A stretch of DNA of 64,000 bases from positions 6,627,501 through 6,691,500 of the forward strand of contig JANTQA010000008.1 of NCBI GenBank assembly GCA_027625915.1. Direction: 5' to 3'. The first letter of the stretch is position 1, and each line of letters begins with the position of its first letter. The position numbers were made by a program, and so were the translations under genes. The notes under the pieces are model-generated. The model worked only from the letters and a program-made list of their open reading frames with translations. It did not search any database and had not been told where the DNA came from. The stretch is from Anaeramoeba flamelloides. Taxonomy: Eukaryota > Metamonada > Anaeramoebidae. Positions 35,111 to 50,000 of the stretch are shown one piece after another.

Positions 35111-35668
35111 AGGTTTACAATCCCTGAAATTTGAAAAAAGATTATCTTGTGTAGGGTGTAGTGAGTTGTTAATTTGGTTCTTATCTGATCGATATTGTGC
35201 TTGGTATGGGTTTTAAAAGTGGTTCAAAATGGCAATTTTTGAAAATTTATTATTTTTTTCTTCCAAAATCTGAATTATAGATTTAAGATTAATTGGCTGG
35301 AACTTAAGTTATTAAAAAATGTGGTTTGTGGGTTGTTGATTGGAATTTTTAATTAAGTTATTTTTTATTGGGAGCTTTTAAAAAATTTTATTTTTTTCAT
35401 TTAGTTAATTGACAAAAAAGTAAATGAAGATTCTTTTCTTAAACATAAAAATCATAAGTTTATTCTTGAACACCTACCAATCTATTAATCTTACACTCTT
35501 CAATTCAGATTTCAGAAAAAAAAAAAATAAATTTTCAAAAATTGCCATTTTAGAACCACTTTTAAAACCCATACCAAGCACAATATCGATCAGATAAGAG
35601 CCAAATTAACAACTCACTACACCCTACACAAGATAATTTTTTTTCAAATTTCAGGGATTGTAATCCTT
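35111..35668. mobile_element. Foldback element family I with ~190-bp arms
   Basis: Left arm 35111-35300 and right arm 35483-35668 are near-identical inverted repeats, sharing for example tacaatccctgaaatttgaa, cttgtgtagggtgtagtgag and ttatctgatcgatattgtgc. The roughly 180-bp spacer has no frame. A heavily diverged relative lies at about 40183-40705. Near-perfect arms suggest recent insertion or arm-to-arm gene conversion. Confidence 0.9.
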
Positions 35669-35721
35669 AAGATCTTTTATCAACCAATTAAAATTCACTT
35701 TTTTGACAAAAAAAATATTGT

Positions 35722-35830
35722 GTAAAGATGGGACTAAATGATTGTATGGCCCCAGTATCTTCAAATCCCCGCCACCGCTGAGAATTCGATTTATCTGTAT
35801 AGTGTGGGTTTTAAAAATCCACTTGATATC
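35722..35830 (+). mobile_element. tRNA-like SINE, copy S2
   Basis: It matches S1 at 1378-1490 (gactaaatgattgt, then a tcttcaaatccccgccacc B-box region, then gttttaaaaatccactt). It lies 54 bases beyond the foldback element. Confidence 0.45.
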
Positions 35831-36877
35831 AAAGCCTGTATTACTCCAAGTATAACTATATCAATAATTACACCCTCCAAAAAAATGGCAAATTCACAAT
35901 TTGTTCCAATAAGTAAAATTAATAAAGTCTCTAGAAATAACAATCTCATTTGAAATTAATTTTGTAAAGTTATTGGGTATTTTTTCGAGCAACAATTCGA
36001 AAAATATTATGGAAAAAAAAAATATGATTTTTGAAAGTCAGTCTATAATATCAACAATAAATAAAAAATCCATATTTGGGTTTATTTTGATTACTGAGTA
36101 AAAAATTATAAATGTTATCTCAAGAATTTTTTTTTAATCAATAATTTTTCAAAAAGAAAATCAAGGTGTTAGATAAAAAATGCAAAGTTGAAAAATAGTA
36201 ATATGTTCTATATATACTTGAACATAATCTCTTAAACAACCCATTTAGTAACAAGCATTTTTGTTGATTAAATAGCTATAAGTTGTTATTGTTGTTAAAT
36301 TGAAATTTTATTTTGACTTTATTTAAATATTTTTTTTTTTTGATTTAAATAAACATAAATCTTCTGATCATCACAATTATTAAATATTATCAGAGTATAA
36401 TACTAAAAGGACTAAAAAAATAATTAAATAATTATAACACCTGTATCATAAAAGGGTAGACTAATCATTGTCTATTTGATTGGTAATTAAAATATAATAT
36501 AAATGGTCATCTCTAACTGACTTAATTCCTACGACAATGTTTTTATTTATTTGTAGATTTTTCTACTTTTTTATAATTAATTTACTTTTTTTTCTATTTT
36601 TGACTCACTTTGAAAATTTTTTTGAGGTAAATCAATTCATTTCTGTAAATGATCTCATTAAAATTAAAAAACTCATTTTTAAAAATTTTAATTCAAAAAA
36701 ATCTAAGAAATAATAAAAAATTAGGATCATAACTTAATAAATATGAGATCCTCTGAAGAGACTTGATTGCTCATGGGGGAAAAATATTATGGAAAAAAAT
36801 ATTCATTGAGATTGGATAATCACAAAAGTGTTTGAGGTCCATTAATGAAAATTGAATTAACACTTTTTTTCACTTAC

Positions 36878-36934
36878 CTCACCAATAATTAGAAACACTT
36901 GTCTCACCAATAAAGAGCTTTTCAATTGAATTCC
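36878..36934 (-). other. Possible exon 2 of the Lys-rich gene
   Basis: On the reverse strand an acceptor taacag at 36940-36935 is followed by 57 bases with no stop in the continuing phase-0 frame (GIQLKSSLLVRQVFLIIGE) and a strong donor GAG|GTAAGTG at 36877. The stretch contains a direct repeat of attggtgag, so it might instead be repeat sequence. Weak support. Confidence 0.2.
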
Positions 36935-37198
36935 CTGTTAGACGGTTTAAATGGAATTTTTAAATGGAAAGGGTGAAAAGGATAAAAAGTGTAAAATTAT
37001 TTGGAAAATGAACAATCACGACCAAAATTACTTGATTTTCTTTTGGAAGTCACACCAAAAATCTCAAAAGTAAAAATGAAAAGAGATCTGAAATTTAAAT
37101 TCCACGAATTTTATATGAAAAGATTTTAAATTAAATAAAAAATCAGTCTTTTTTGAAAAAAAAAAAAAAAAAAAAAAAAAAAATAGATAATTTCTTAC

Positions 37199-37972
37199 GC
37201 CTGTTAAAAAAGAAGAATTAATAGATTTTGGGTTCCTTTGGTTACCGCTGTTAGTTACTGTTTTGTCGTTGTTGTTCTTTAGATTGTATTGTTCTTGTGA
37301 AATAAAACTTTTGTTGTTTACGTAATACAAATCAGAGTTTTCCTTGTTTTTGATTTTGGAATTTTTTTCTTCTTGAAGAAGTTTCTTCTTTTTGTCTAAT
37401 TTGGAGAAGGAATGATGAGATTTGGAGTTTGGAATGTTTGATTGTTTGAAAGTGGTCGCCAGGTCTGTGTGTGATTTAAATTCAGAAAAAGCGGCTGATC
37501 GGGATTTTTTTATATCATAAATTTTGAGATTTTGCTCTGACGCATTTTTTTTGATACTTCCCAGTTTTCGGTTTGGTTTTATGGATTGGTTTGGGTTTTT
37601 TTTTTGAAGTTGTTTGATTTTTTTGATTTTTTTGTCTGTTTCTTTAAAGGTTTTCTTTCTGTTTTTGTAAGGGATCATTTTTGTAAATTTTTTTATCATA
37701 CGGTTTGATTCCTTACTTTTGAGGGGCTTTTTTAAGTGCACCCTCCCCAAAGTGTCGACTTTTCTCTTTACAGATCTTGGGTTGTTTTGTTCTGTTTTCT
37801 TTTTGAGTGTCTTCATTTTCTCTGTGATGGAGTTCTTATTATTTTTTTTTTCTGTTACAGTTTTTGGAGATTCTTTCTCTTGATCTTTTTTATTTCTTGT
37901 CGAGTTGCGACGAGATTGTCTTTGGCTTGTCTTGTGTGACTCATGGTTCCTTTTAGTGGTTTTGTTGGACAT
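37199..37972 (-). CDS. Lys-rich unknown protein, exon 1 (partial)
   Basis: I do not recognise this gene. From the ATG at 37972 it encodes 258 residues (MSNKTTKRNHESHKTSQRQS onward) before a strong donor GTAAGA at 37198. About a third is Lys, with runs such as KKKLLQEEK and many Ser, Asn and Gln. An isolated more ordered stretch is KVDTLGRVHLKKPLKS. No membrane segment or known domain is visible. The high positive charge suggests a nuclear or nucleic-acid-binding, largely disordered protein. The continuous frame beyond the donor runs into a poly-A (poly-Phe) tract and is surely intron. A candidate next exon is at 36878-36934, and the true 3' end is not found. Confidence 0.6.
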
Positions 37973-38983
37973 TTATGGTTTTATTTCAAGGTTTTATTTC
38001 AATTAAACTGTGGTTTGCTTTGTTTTTAGCAAAAACAACCAAAACAAAAAATAACAAAAAAAAAAAAAATTAAAAAAAAAAATTCTGAAAAAACACTCGA
38101 ATTTAGAAAGCAAATTTTATTAATTACTAATTCATCTTATTTTTGATTTTGATTTCATTTTCCTCATTTTACAAATCGATACAAACAGACAAATTGTTTT
38201 TTATTTAAACAAATCCTTTGTATCAGAGTTTTCTGTTAAGATATTTTTTTTTAACAAATTACTAATAACATCGTTAACCGTGACGATTTTTTTTTATGAC
38301 TTTTTGTACGTGTTTGTGTTTTTTCTCTTTGAAATGGGAACTCTAAAATCATTTCACTTTCACTTAATTTCATTAAATAATTTGAATAATAATTTTTAAC
38401 ACCCACAATGAACAATTAGATTGATTAAAACAACAAAAGAAGTCAACGAACATTGTGTTGTTTCAATTAAAGTGAATAAGTATGAACGAAACATCGTTTT
38501 TGATTGAAATAACAAAGAAGAAGTGATTTTGTAAGAAAAATTTTCCTTAACCCACAAATTCAAAAAAAAAAAAGCAACAATTTATTAAATTTTAAAGAAA
38601 CATCTAAAATGAATCTTGGAGAGAGAACACCCATTAGGAAACAGTTTACTTTTAATTGGACTGTAAGGTCTGAGAACTAATAATTTTGGAGGCATTTGTG
38701 TATTTGGGAATTAAATGGGTTACAATTTTCGAAGATTATCTGTTTTTTTTAATTCAAAAGTATTGGCTGTATTTATGATTCTAAGTTCTCCCTAAACCCT
38801 GTTAAATTCAAAACAATGACCCAAATGTTTTTAATGTGATTTGGAATGTTTGTTATTTGATTATCTTACTTTGAAAACATTTTTGTTGAATGAAAATTTT
38901 TTTCTGAAAATTTGTTATGAAAAGTTTCTTTTTAAAACTCCATAATTGTTTCTTACTCATTTATGGGTTATAATCTCTGAAAC

Positions 38984-40178
38984 TACTGTTAATTGTAAAA
39001 TAAAAAGATCAAAATTTTCATTCTGCTTTCCATAAAATCATATTCCAATAATTAAAATATATCATCAAAGTTCCCAATTCTAAAAGATAAATTAATACAA
39101 CTGTTCCAAGGTTACCATGAAATTTTATCGATATCAAATTTGATGTTGATATAAATTTTTAAAAAGTTCAATATAAGAATAAGAAAGCGTATATTGAAAA
39201 TAATTTTTCATAAATGAGTTTATATGTCCTTAATAAAATTAAGCACTATTTTTTTCAGATTAATATTTTTCGAAATTAAGAACTAAATTAATTCAATTAA
39301 CCACTGTGATAATTTTTTTTAGAATAAAAACACTCTCAACTTTTGAATATCGAAAATATTTTTTGGAATTAGTGTGTCCTTTTTTATTTTTTTTGAAAAA
39401 TTTGGGTTGAGAAAAGTTTTAAATGAAAGAATAAGTTAATATATTAAATTAGAATGCTTTTCCAGAGAGTTTATCCTTTTAGTTTAACTTTTTTTTTATT
39501 TTACCATTTAAAACTAAAAAAAACATTTGAGGACCAAATTAGTGCCTTTTGTGAAAAGAAAATTCCCATAATTTAGAATTTGTTTTTGTAAATGAGTTAA
39601 AACAAGATAGTGTATCTAAAAATATACATAATTTCAAGGCTGAAATCAAGGATTTTGGCAAAAAATGTTTTCAAGAAAAAGCTAAATTGAAACTTTATTT
39701 ATTTTTATTTTATCATTTTGTTTTTTTAATTGTATTAATGGAAAGTATTTGATCAGTTTTTCATTTTTAGTGTTTTTTGGTTCGTAGGGACATATATGAA
39801 AAATATTCTTCTAAAGTGTTTGAAAAATAAATTCATTTTTTAGAGGAAATTTTATGTAGTTTCTTAATGAATTTTTGATGTTTAGAGTCATTTAGGGGTC
39901 TGAAAATTTATTTTTTGAAAATCAGAAAAAATTCTTGAATATTGACTCATTTAGGAATTTTTTTTTTTCAATATGAGCTTTATTATTCTCATATTGAAAT
40001 TTTTAAAAATTTATATCAACATCAAAATTTGATATTGATAAAATTTCACTGGAACTTTGGATTGACTGTAATTTAAACTTATTTAGGAATTAAAAAATTT
40101 GAAATGTTATGATTTATAAATTACAATTTTGGAAAGCTGAATAAAAAATTTTTTCGATTTATTTTTCAATAAATAGTA
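38984..40178. mobile_element. MITE family G, copy G1, interrupted by E2
   Basis: The left half (38984-39095) begins TACTGTTAATTGTAAAATAA and the right half (40071-40178) ends ttttcaataaatagta. Together they match the uninterrupted 227-bp copy at 60787-61013. The E2 element sits exactly at a TA of the target. Confidence 0.85.
39096..40070. mobile_element. Foldback MITE family E, copy E2 (975 bp)
   Basis: Ends are TACAACTGTTCCAAGGTTAC and the complement of TACAGTCAATCCAAAGTTCC, with arms of about 120 bp like those of E1 (aaattttgatattgataaaa and its inverse). It is three times longer than E1 because of extra A/T-rich interior. No intact frame. Confidence 0.8.
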
Positions 40179-40182
40179 CAAA

Positions 40183-40705
40183 AAGGATCGTCGTATGCTA
40201 GATGTGGCTACATGTTATTTTGGTCCTTTGTTGATGGATCTCTAAATTGGTATTAATTTTAATAGTGGTTTAAAAAATAATTTATTTTTTTTTTGTTCTG
40301 AAATCTGAATTGAAGAATCTAAGAATAATGGGCCCATAGGAAAGAAATAAATAAATAAAATAGAATTTTGATTTGTGTATTGTTAATTGAATTCTTCTTC
40401 TTTTTCCTTTTAATCAACTTATTCAACTAAAAAAAAAATGAATAAATGTTTTAAAAGATCAAAATTACAGCCTCAATAAAAATTTGACTTAATAACCCAA
40501 AACCACATTTTTTATTTGCTAGTTTGTGTTAATTTGTCTTTTACTACCTTTTTCTAAATCTTAGCAAGAAGAAATAAAACTGTTTTTAAGTATGAAATAA
40601 AACAAATATGAAGTTGAAGATCCATCAGATAAGAACCAAAATAACATGCTATCGTGCCCAATACAAAATAATCCTTTTTCCCATTTTTAAGGTTTATAAA
40701 CCTTA
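40183..40705. repeat. Decayed relative of foldback family I
   Basis: Left and right parts share gatccatcagataagaacca with its inverse near 40220-40235, a tctgaaatctgaattgaaga block as in family I, and a palindromic end aaggtttataaacctt. Arms are diverged and boundaries approximate. Confidence 0.5.
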
Positions 40706-42639
40706 AAGTGAATTAAAAAAAATGAAAAATAAAAATCAAAACACTTTTATATTATACGAATTTAAATATTCAATATAATTTCTGTATCAGATTTCTTTCA
40801 TCAACATTTTATATTTTAGTGTAGGCATCTTTACTTATTTCAAAAATTTGTATTATTCTAAAAAAAGAAAAAAGGCTTTTATTGTAAGTAAAAATGCTGT
40901 AAATTGATTAAAGTTTTGATATTAAAAAAGAAATTCAAAAAATAAAGGCTAAATGTGAAAATTTTTGTGTTTTAAAATTGATACAAATCCGAGAAAATAT
41001 TTTTAGATTAAAAAAAAAAAAAAGGAATTATTTTAAACAAATTCCATTCCTAAATTAATTTCCACTCAAGTTATCAATATTAGACACCCCCAATAGGATT
41101 GGAACTTATTCATAGTACTGTTGTACATGAATTAGATACATTTTTTAAATCAAAGAAAAAAAACGCTAATTTTCTTTTTAGACAAGGACTTTTATATTTT
41201 GTATATGTTTTTTTTTTTTGATTACTGTATATTTAAATCAAGCTAAAAAAGACCAAACCAATAAACACGTGCCCATATTACAAGCTATTTATTTGGAATT
41301 TCGGTTTATTAAAGGGTAATGCAAATGAAGTGAAATGTTTTTTTGCTTTATTTTTTTAAATAAGTGTATATTAAATAAATTTGTACTTAACCAACAATTA
41401 AGTAAATAAGTAATATTCTATAACCCCACTTACACAAAGGAAAACCTATTAGAAAGGAATTAAGAATTTTGAATTTTAAATTGTTTTTTTTTCCTTATTG
41501 AACAACTTTAAAGATTCGATATTTAGTGATTCTTGAAAAAATTAATTATTTTCGAGATCTTTAAAATACCTCACAATATTTTCCATAAAAATGAAAACTT
41601 ACATTGTGTTTGTAAATTGGCTTAATAATGGTTCAATAAATTATTCTTTGAAGTTAATATTTTTCTTCTATTAAGATATTGTATTTTTAATTTTCAATTT
41701 TCAACAAGTTACTTAGACAAACCCCATTCCTTTTTTTCATTGTAATTATAGCACCAATATGTTAGAAACTTTATTTCTTTTCATAATATATATTAATTCC
41801 CCTAAATTCTTTATTTTATTCACTGAATTATCTTTAAAATCATTAAAATTCACTTAATATTTTTTACTGGAATATTCCTACCACTTAATCAAATCAACTA
41901 TAATTTAATACATATATGATCGCTAAAGACTTGATATTGTTAAGATTAAATTATTTTCTTTGATAAGTGTATTTGATCATACCCAAATTTATGACTCATG
42001 ATATATTCCAGAGATAGAATATCAATATATTGATTGATTATTCAAGTATTATTATTTTTTTTTTAAATGAAGCTAAAAAAAATGGATAAAAAACAATCTT
42101 TTTTCTAGGGATATTTATCAATGGTTATTTCTAGAAAAATAATCTTTATTGATAATACTCTACTGATTAAGGATATTATTGCATTTTTACCCCTTTTCTG
42201 TTTATTCAATAAATAAATGGACAAGTTTTTTTTTCCGTCTCAAAATATAAAAAATAGAAGTGACAGATGGATGGAAGAAATGTGAATTTTGACTATATTG
42301 TTATCAATCTTTTCTGTTTTTTTATGAAAAAAAAAAATAGAATTCAAAAAGTGTTGCTATTGGATAATGTTGTTTATTTTGAGAGTTTAAAGACAGTAAA
42401 GAAAATAAATTGTTAAAAATGTTGTAATTTAGAAAAAGTTATTTTTTTAGTTGAGTTTAATTACTTTTAATTCCTTTAGAATTTCAAAATTTGTCTAGCT
42501 TTAATGATCTAAAAAAAAATTGCAAGAATTTTTAAAATTTTTTTTTTTTCAAACAAGAAACAAACATTTCAATAAATAATAACTCACACAATTTGATCGT
42601 TTACTTCAAAAATATACAATATATTTTTCTTTCTGGGTG

Positions 42640-42990
42640 CCATAAATATCACAATATCAAGAAAAATATATTACTTATTTTCTCAACTTTGCAGAAATAA
42701 CAATATATTTTTCAACTTTGGAGTCTGAATATTGATGACTCAACCTTTAAATTTGTATCGAAATTAGATTTTTTTCCAAAATTGTTGTGTTTTTTTACCC
42801 TTCGAAGGATCACATTTAATTGATGGAATCAACAAATAGTCCTATTTTACAAATTGAATTTATTCAAGAATTTGAACACTGGCTCACTAATTTGGTAAGG
42901 CCCAATAACAACACACTTTGATCATTAACTTCTCATTGGTAGACGCGAATCTCCTATGGTCAATAAACAAATTCCATGTACAATTTGTAT
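42640..42990 (-). repeat. Family H relative, copy H4
   Basis: In reverse orientation it shares ggagtctgaatattgatgac, caacctttaaatttgta and a ggtaaggcccaataacaaca then ggtagacgcgaatctcc block with H1. No frame. Confidence 0.5.
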
Positions 42991-43140
42991 TTTGGGTTGT
43001 TTTTAATTGTAAAGTTTCATAAAACAATTCCAACTTCAGACTTAATCTTAATAAATTGTTCGTCAAAAGAAATACTCTTTTAAATAAATTTAAATCTAAT
43101 AATTAAAACAAGCCACTTACTCTAATACGGATCTTAGTAA

Positions 43141-45187
<2,047 letters not shown>

Positions 45188-47052
45188 ATTTATATATCTT
45201 TTATTTATGATAAAAAACTTTTGTTTATTAAAAAAAAAAATAATAATTGGATTATTAATAAATAAATAGAGAGAAACATTATTTTTGATTTCTTAATGAT
45301 CAATTTTTATTTAATTTTAAGACATAAAATTTGAAAAGAGAATATAAACTTTGTTTCAGTCAAATTATAACCAAAAAAATTCCCAAATATCAATTATTTT
45401 TTTATAATTGATCTTTGAAGAACTAATAAGAAATAAGTAAAATAATACCCATCAAAGGATAGTTGATACCCACATGAAATAAAGATAATCAATCAATATA
45501 TTTTCTAAAAAATTTCTAAAACGAAAATTCCTTAGGTAAACTCCTATTGAAAAAAAAACACAGGTTCATTTTGATCATCAATTGAAGCTCCAAATACAAT
45601 CCCAATAGAAATCAATAGGATTTTTCCACAATCATTTTCACCATTTCAATAACATTAGAATATCAAGTTTTATACTTAATGACTATAGATCTTTCAATGA
45701 AAAAAAAAATTTGCAAATGAATTACATTTCAATGAAAAATCGAAAAAAAAATTAAAAAAAAAATGTGAAAAAATGTGAAAAAAGGATTTCAATATAGAAA
45801 TTTCTAAAATAATTTTTTTCATCATCTATCCATTCAAACCCTTTAAACACAAGTAATCCACCAATTACAATTAGGAACACCTTTAACTGGAAAATATTTT
45901 TCTATCAGGAGAACATCATCACTTTTAGAAAATCAATTTTTTGTTGATATTCCTCTTCATATAGTGGTGTATTTTTCAAAAAGTATCTTCCTTTCTATTT
46001 TTAAAACGATAACACTATTAACTGTATCGCCTATATTAAGCATATTACAAAGTGAATTAAAATATATTAAATATAATCTTTATAAAAAAATTATATTAAG
46101 AATAAATATTCAAAAAGTAAATGAGAATTTTTAATATCCAATTCTTTAAAGATCAAGAAAGTATCAAAAAAAATTTGGTGAAATTCCCCCTAATGAATTG
46201 AAATCTGTTTTTTTAAAATTTGAAATTTAGATAATATAGAAAAATGCTCACAAATTGTTCTTTATTATAAATTTTGGTTTCAAATACCTTCAAAATAAAT
46301 ATATTTAAAGAAGTAGTCTCAATTTTTGGAAATTTTTCCAAAATAAGTTCAATTCCCCAGATCAATGAAAAACTATCTTCTTATGATTGATGAATACAAT
46401 CGTCTTTTCTTGAAAACTCTAAACTTTCAATTAAAAATAATATGATTTGTGAATAATTTTTCTCAAAACCCCATCACTAGTTTTGATTTTTTTTAAGTTA
46501 ATTTGATGAATAATAACTTTAGTTAATAAACTTATTTTTTAGTTATGAAAATTTGAACAAAGAGTAAGGATTTTGAGATATTGTAATTTTTTTTTTTATT
46601 ATTTCAACAAAAAATAAAAGTAACACCAAATGGTGATTTTAGGAAATATTTGAATTAATTAAATAGGGAAAAGAATGTTGGAAAGTTTAATTCAAAACGA
46701 TTCTTTAATTTTTTTTTTTATATTTGGAAAATATAATAAAAAAAAAAGAGTATTTAATGATAACATGTAAAAAATTAAATAATATAAATAAACCGCGATT
46801 CTGATATGAAATCAAAATCCCAGATCTTATAACAATCAATCATTTGATACCAATTATAATGATAATCTATGAAATTGTGATAGTCAACAAAAAACCAACA
46901 GACAATTAAACTATTATGAAAAAAAATCAATATTTTATTTTTTATTCTTTCTTTTTAATTGATTGTTCCAAATTAATTATTTATTTTTTTAATTAATTTG
47001 TAATTTATCATAATAAAAATAAAAAAAAAACAAAAAAATCATAAAAACATAA
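45188..47052. other. Gap between the convergent RUVBL1 and formin genes
   Basis: It contains the complete MITE A4 (45345-45905). The rest is A/T-rich with no coding or repeat signal that I can support; both genes' 3' UTRs must end here. Confidence 0.6.
45345..45905 (-). mobile_element. MITE family A, copy A4 (complete, 561 bp)
   Basis: Left TAAACTTTGTTTCAGTCAAA; right ggaacacctttaactggaaa. These are the inverted ends of the family, in reverse orientation to A1. The interior carries the inverse of the ttcaattgaagatc palindrome and of the gggtttgaatgg block. Confidence 0.85.
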
Positions 47053-50000
47053 TTATTTTCTTCTTTTTCTAAAACTTGAAGGTTTTGCAGAAACAGGCAA
47101 AGGGAGTTTTGTATTTGTATTCTTTTTATTTGAAACCACCTTCTTTACGTTACCCATTTTAATAAAATTTGGCTTTGATTTTTTACTTGGCAATTTCGGC
47201 TTTTTAGGAATATCCTTATTCTTATTCTTGTTCTTATTTATATTCTTATTCTTATTAACATTTTTATTTTTATTCTCATTCTTATCTTTATCTTTATCTT
47301 TATCTTTATTCTTATTCTTATTCTCACCCCCCTTCTTATCTTTATCATCAGAATTATATATTTGGTTACCATGTTTTGTTTTTTTTAAATTTGATTTGAA
47401 ATCAAAAATTTTATTGTTTTTGCTATCCTTTATATATTTTTTTTTTGAACCAGAAGTGACCTTCTTAAGTTTAATAAAGTTGGAAGTATTTTTATTTTGA
47501 GAGGAATTTGAAATTGGCCTGAACTTAGGCTTTTTCGATTTTATGATTGGAATTTTCTTTTTTTTGTTTTCTTTTTTGATGGATTCTTGAATTCTTTTTT
47601 CGTTATCTACTATTGCTGTGTTTATATTTGTAATAATTTTGGAAATTAAATCAAAAAAGTTTTCTGCTGTTGTGTTTTCATTTTCACCAAAATTCTTAAT
47701 ACAAATAATAAAATTGTCTTCAAATTTTTGTAACATATTATTGATTTTTAACGATTTTGCTTGGGTTTCTTCAAAAAAAGGTTTCATATCTTGATAATAA
47801 CGATCAAATTTATTTAAAGGGCTATTATGAAACTGCAATTCCTTTTTAATTTGATTTACACCCCTTTGGATTTGGTTAACATTTGCCTTAATGCTTTCCA
47901 AAGGCGACTTATTCAGGGTAAAGCAGATTTCAAATTGCTTACAAAAGGAAAGTACCTTTTTATTTTTTTTATCGAGATACATCACAATATAATGAAGTAA
48001 AGTGATTTTTTGGTCTGCCTGTGATCGCAAATCTTTAAGTTTTAATAAGCTTCTTAATTTGAAACCAGAGATGCCTCCTTTATTTGTGCCACCATTCAAA
48101 TAATTACCAAATTTTAATACAAATTCCAAAAATTTTTCAAAATTTTTATTATTTTCAATAATAGTTAGTGCCTTTAAATATTGCTTTAAAACCATTTCCG
48201 TTTCAGTAATGATTTCTTTGAAAGAATGTTTAAATAAAAAGGTTTCAATTCTTTCTGGTAATCGATTGATCGGAATCAATGATAAATAAAATTTTTCACA
48301 TGGCCCTAGCAAATTCTTATCGCCTTCAAATGTTTGCAATTTTAAAATATCATTTTTATCTGGTAAATATTTTTTAATGTTAATTAGTTGCGTCTCGGTA
48401 AGTACCTTTTCGTCCAAAGAAAAAATTGCATTCTGAATTTGCTGATGGCTAATGGAAAAGGTTTTTAAAATTAATTCCAAATTAGAACTTTTTTTTGGGT
48501 CGACAAGTTTGATGATTTGCTTTTTTTTTACTGGTTTCTCAATAGTTTCATCTTTCTTTTCGGGCTTTTTTTTATTTGTCTTTGAAGAAAACAGTGAAAA
48601 AAAATCTTTTTTATTAATCTTTATTTTTTCATCATTAATACCTCTCCAAATTGTTTTTCTTCTTTTTTGATCTGGTACCTTGATCCAATGTAATACCTTT
48701 AAATTGACTTCAGCTTTTACATTTTTTTTCCCACTATTTAAATTTGAATTAATTTTGTTTTTATTTGTAAAATTTGGTGGTGGTGGTAAGCTCCCGCCCC
48801 CCTTTTTAAAATTTGGCGGTGGTGGTAACCCACCCCCGCTCATATTTGGTGGTGGTGGTATATTTCCATTTCCTCCGCTCATATTTGGCGGTGGTGGTAT
48901 ATTCCCTTTACTTCCCATATTTGGTGGCGGTGGTATATTTCCATTCCCTCCCATATTTGGTGGCGGTGGTATATTCCCTTTACTTACACCCACACTTCCC
49001 ATATTTGGTGGTGGTGGTATATTCCCTTTACTTACACCCACACTTCCCATATTTGGTGGTGGTGGTATATTTCCATTTCCTCCGCCCACTTCAATTTTAT
49101 TATTTTTTATTTCTAAATTTCCTTCCCCAATTAAATTATTTTTTAAATTTTTGGATTTTATCTCATTTTTACTAATATTATTTCCTTTATTTTGATTCAA
49201 AATTAGTGATACATCAATTCCTTTGTTTTTTAATTCCTCATAAATACTTTCTTTCAATTCTTGAATATTCTTAAGTAAAATATCGATTTTATCATAAATT
49301 TCTTTTTCCTGATGCATTAAATTTAATTTTTTATTATTAATTAGCTTCATCGAGTGATCATAAGTTACAGACATTTCTCTTAAAAATTTTTTTCTGAATT
49401 TTGTTTGAATGGTAGTATTTGTTTTATTAATTTTGGAATCAATTACTGGTGTAAGCTTTTTGATTAAATCCGTTATAAAAACTTCACTTACATTAAACTT
49501 CAATTTATGAATTTCATTTAAAAACATTTGCTCTTCATATTTAATTTGATGATTCAATTCATTTCGCTGTGAATTAATTTTATAAAGCTTTCTTAAATTG
49601 GTTTTTTCAATAATTCGAATTTTTTCCAAAATATCTGGATTCATAATTTCAATTTTCTCTTCAAGTTCTAAAACTTGATTTTGGTTATATATAGAATTAA
49701 TCTGTAATTTCCTTGCAATTGAAACAGCATTCTCAAAGAGATTTTTATGAATACCATAAATTACCGTATCACTAAATGGTATTTTTTTGCCAGATTCTAT
49801 TATATATTATGTCCAATAGAAAAAAAATATGTTTTTAAATTTGTATTTTTATGTTATTTGTTCGTTAATTAATTTTAAGTGTTTTTTTTTTTTTTTGAAT
49901 TATTATTATTTTTATTGTTTATATAAAAAGAAATTCTTTCGAAAGTAAATCAAGAAGTAAAATTTCTTCTTTGCCAAAATGTAAAATTCTTTAAACAAAA

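Larger units (their letters stand above)
31658..37198. other. Repeat-rich gap between the NAP1 gene and the Lys-rich exon
   Basis: The gap contains nested MITEs B2/C2 (31994-32994), MITE D2 (33918-34134), a long-armed foldback (35111-35668), a SINE copy (35722-35830), an A run of about 28 (near 37157-37183) and two uncertain coding signals (33383-33628 and 36878-36934), listed separately. Downstream exons of the Lys-rich gene may lie in its right part. Confidence 0.6.

Noticed and set aside
37064-37198. Poly-Phe end of the Lys-rich frame
   Set aside because: It lies after a strong GTAAGA donor and reads through an A-run; taken as intron.
48680-49195. Plus-strand Gly/Pro-rich frames over the formin FH1 region
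   Set aside because: They mirror the PPPP repeats on the other strand; the formin frame continues into a textbook FH2 domain.
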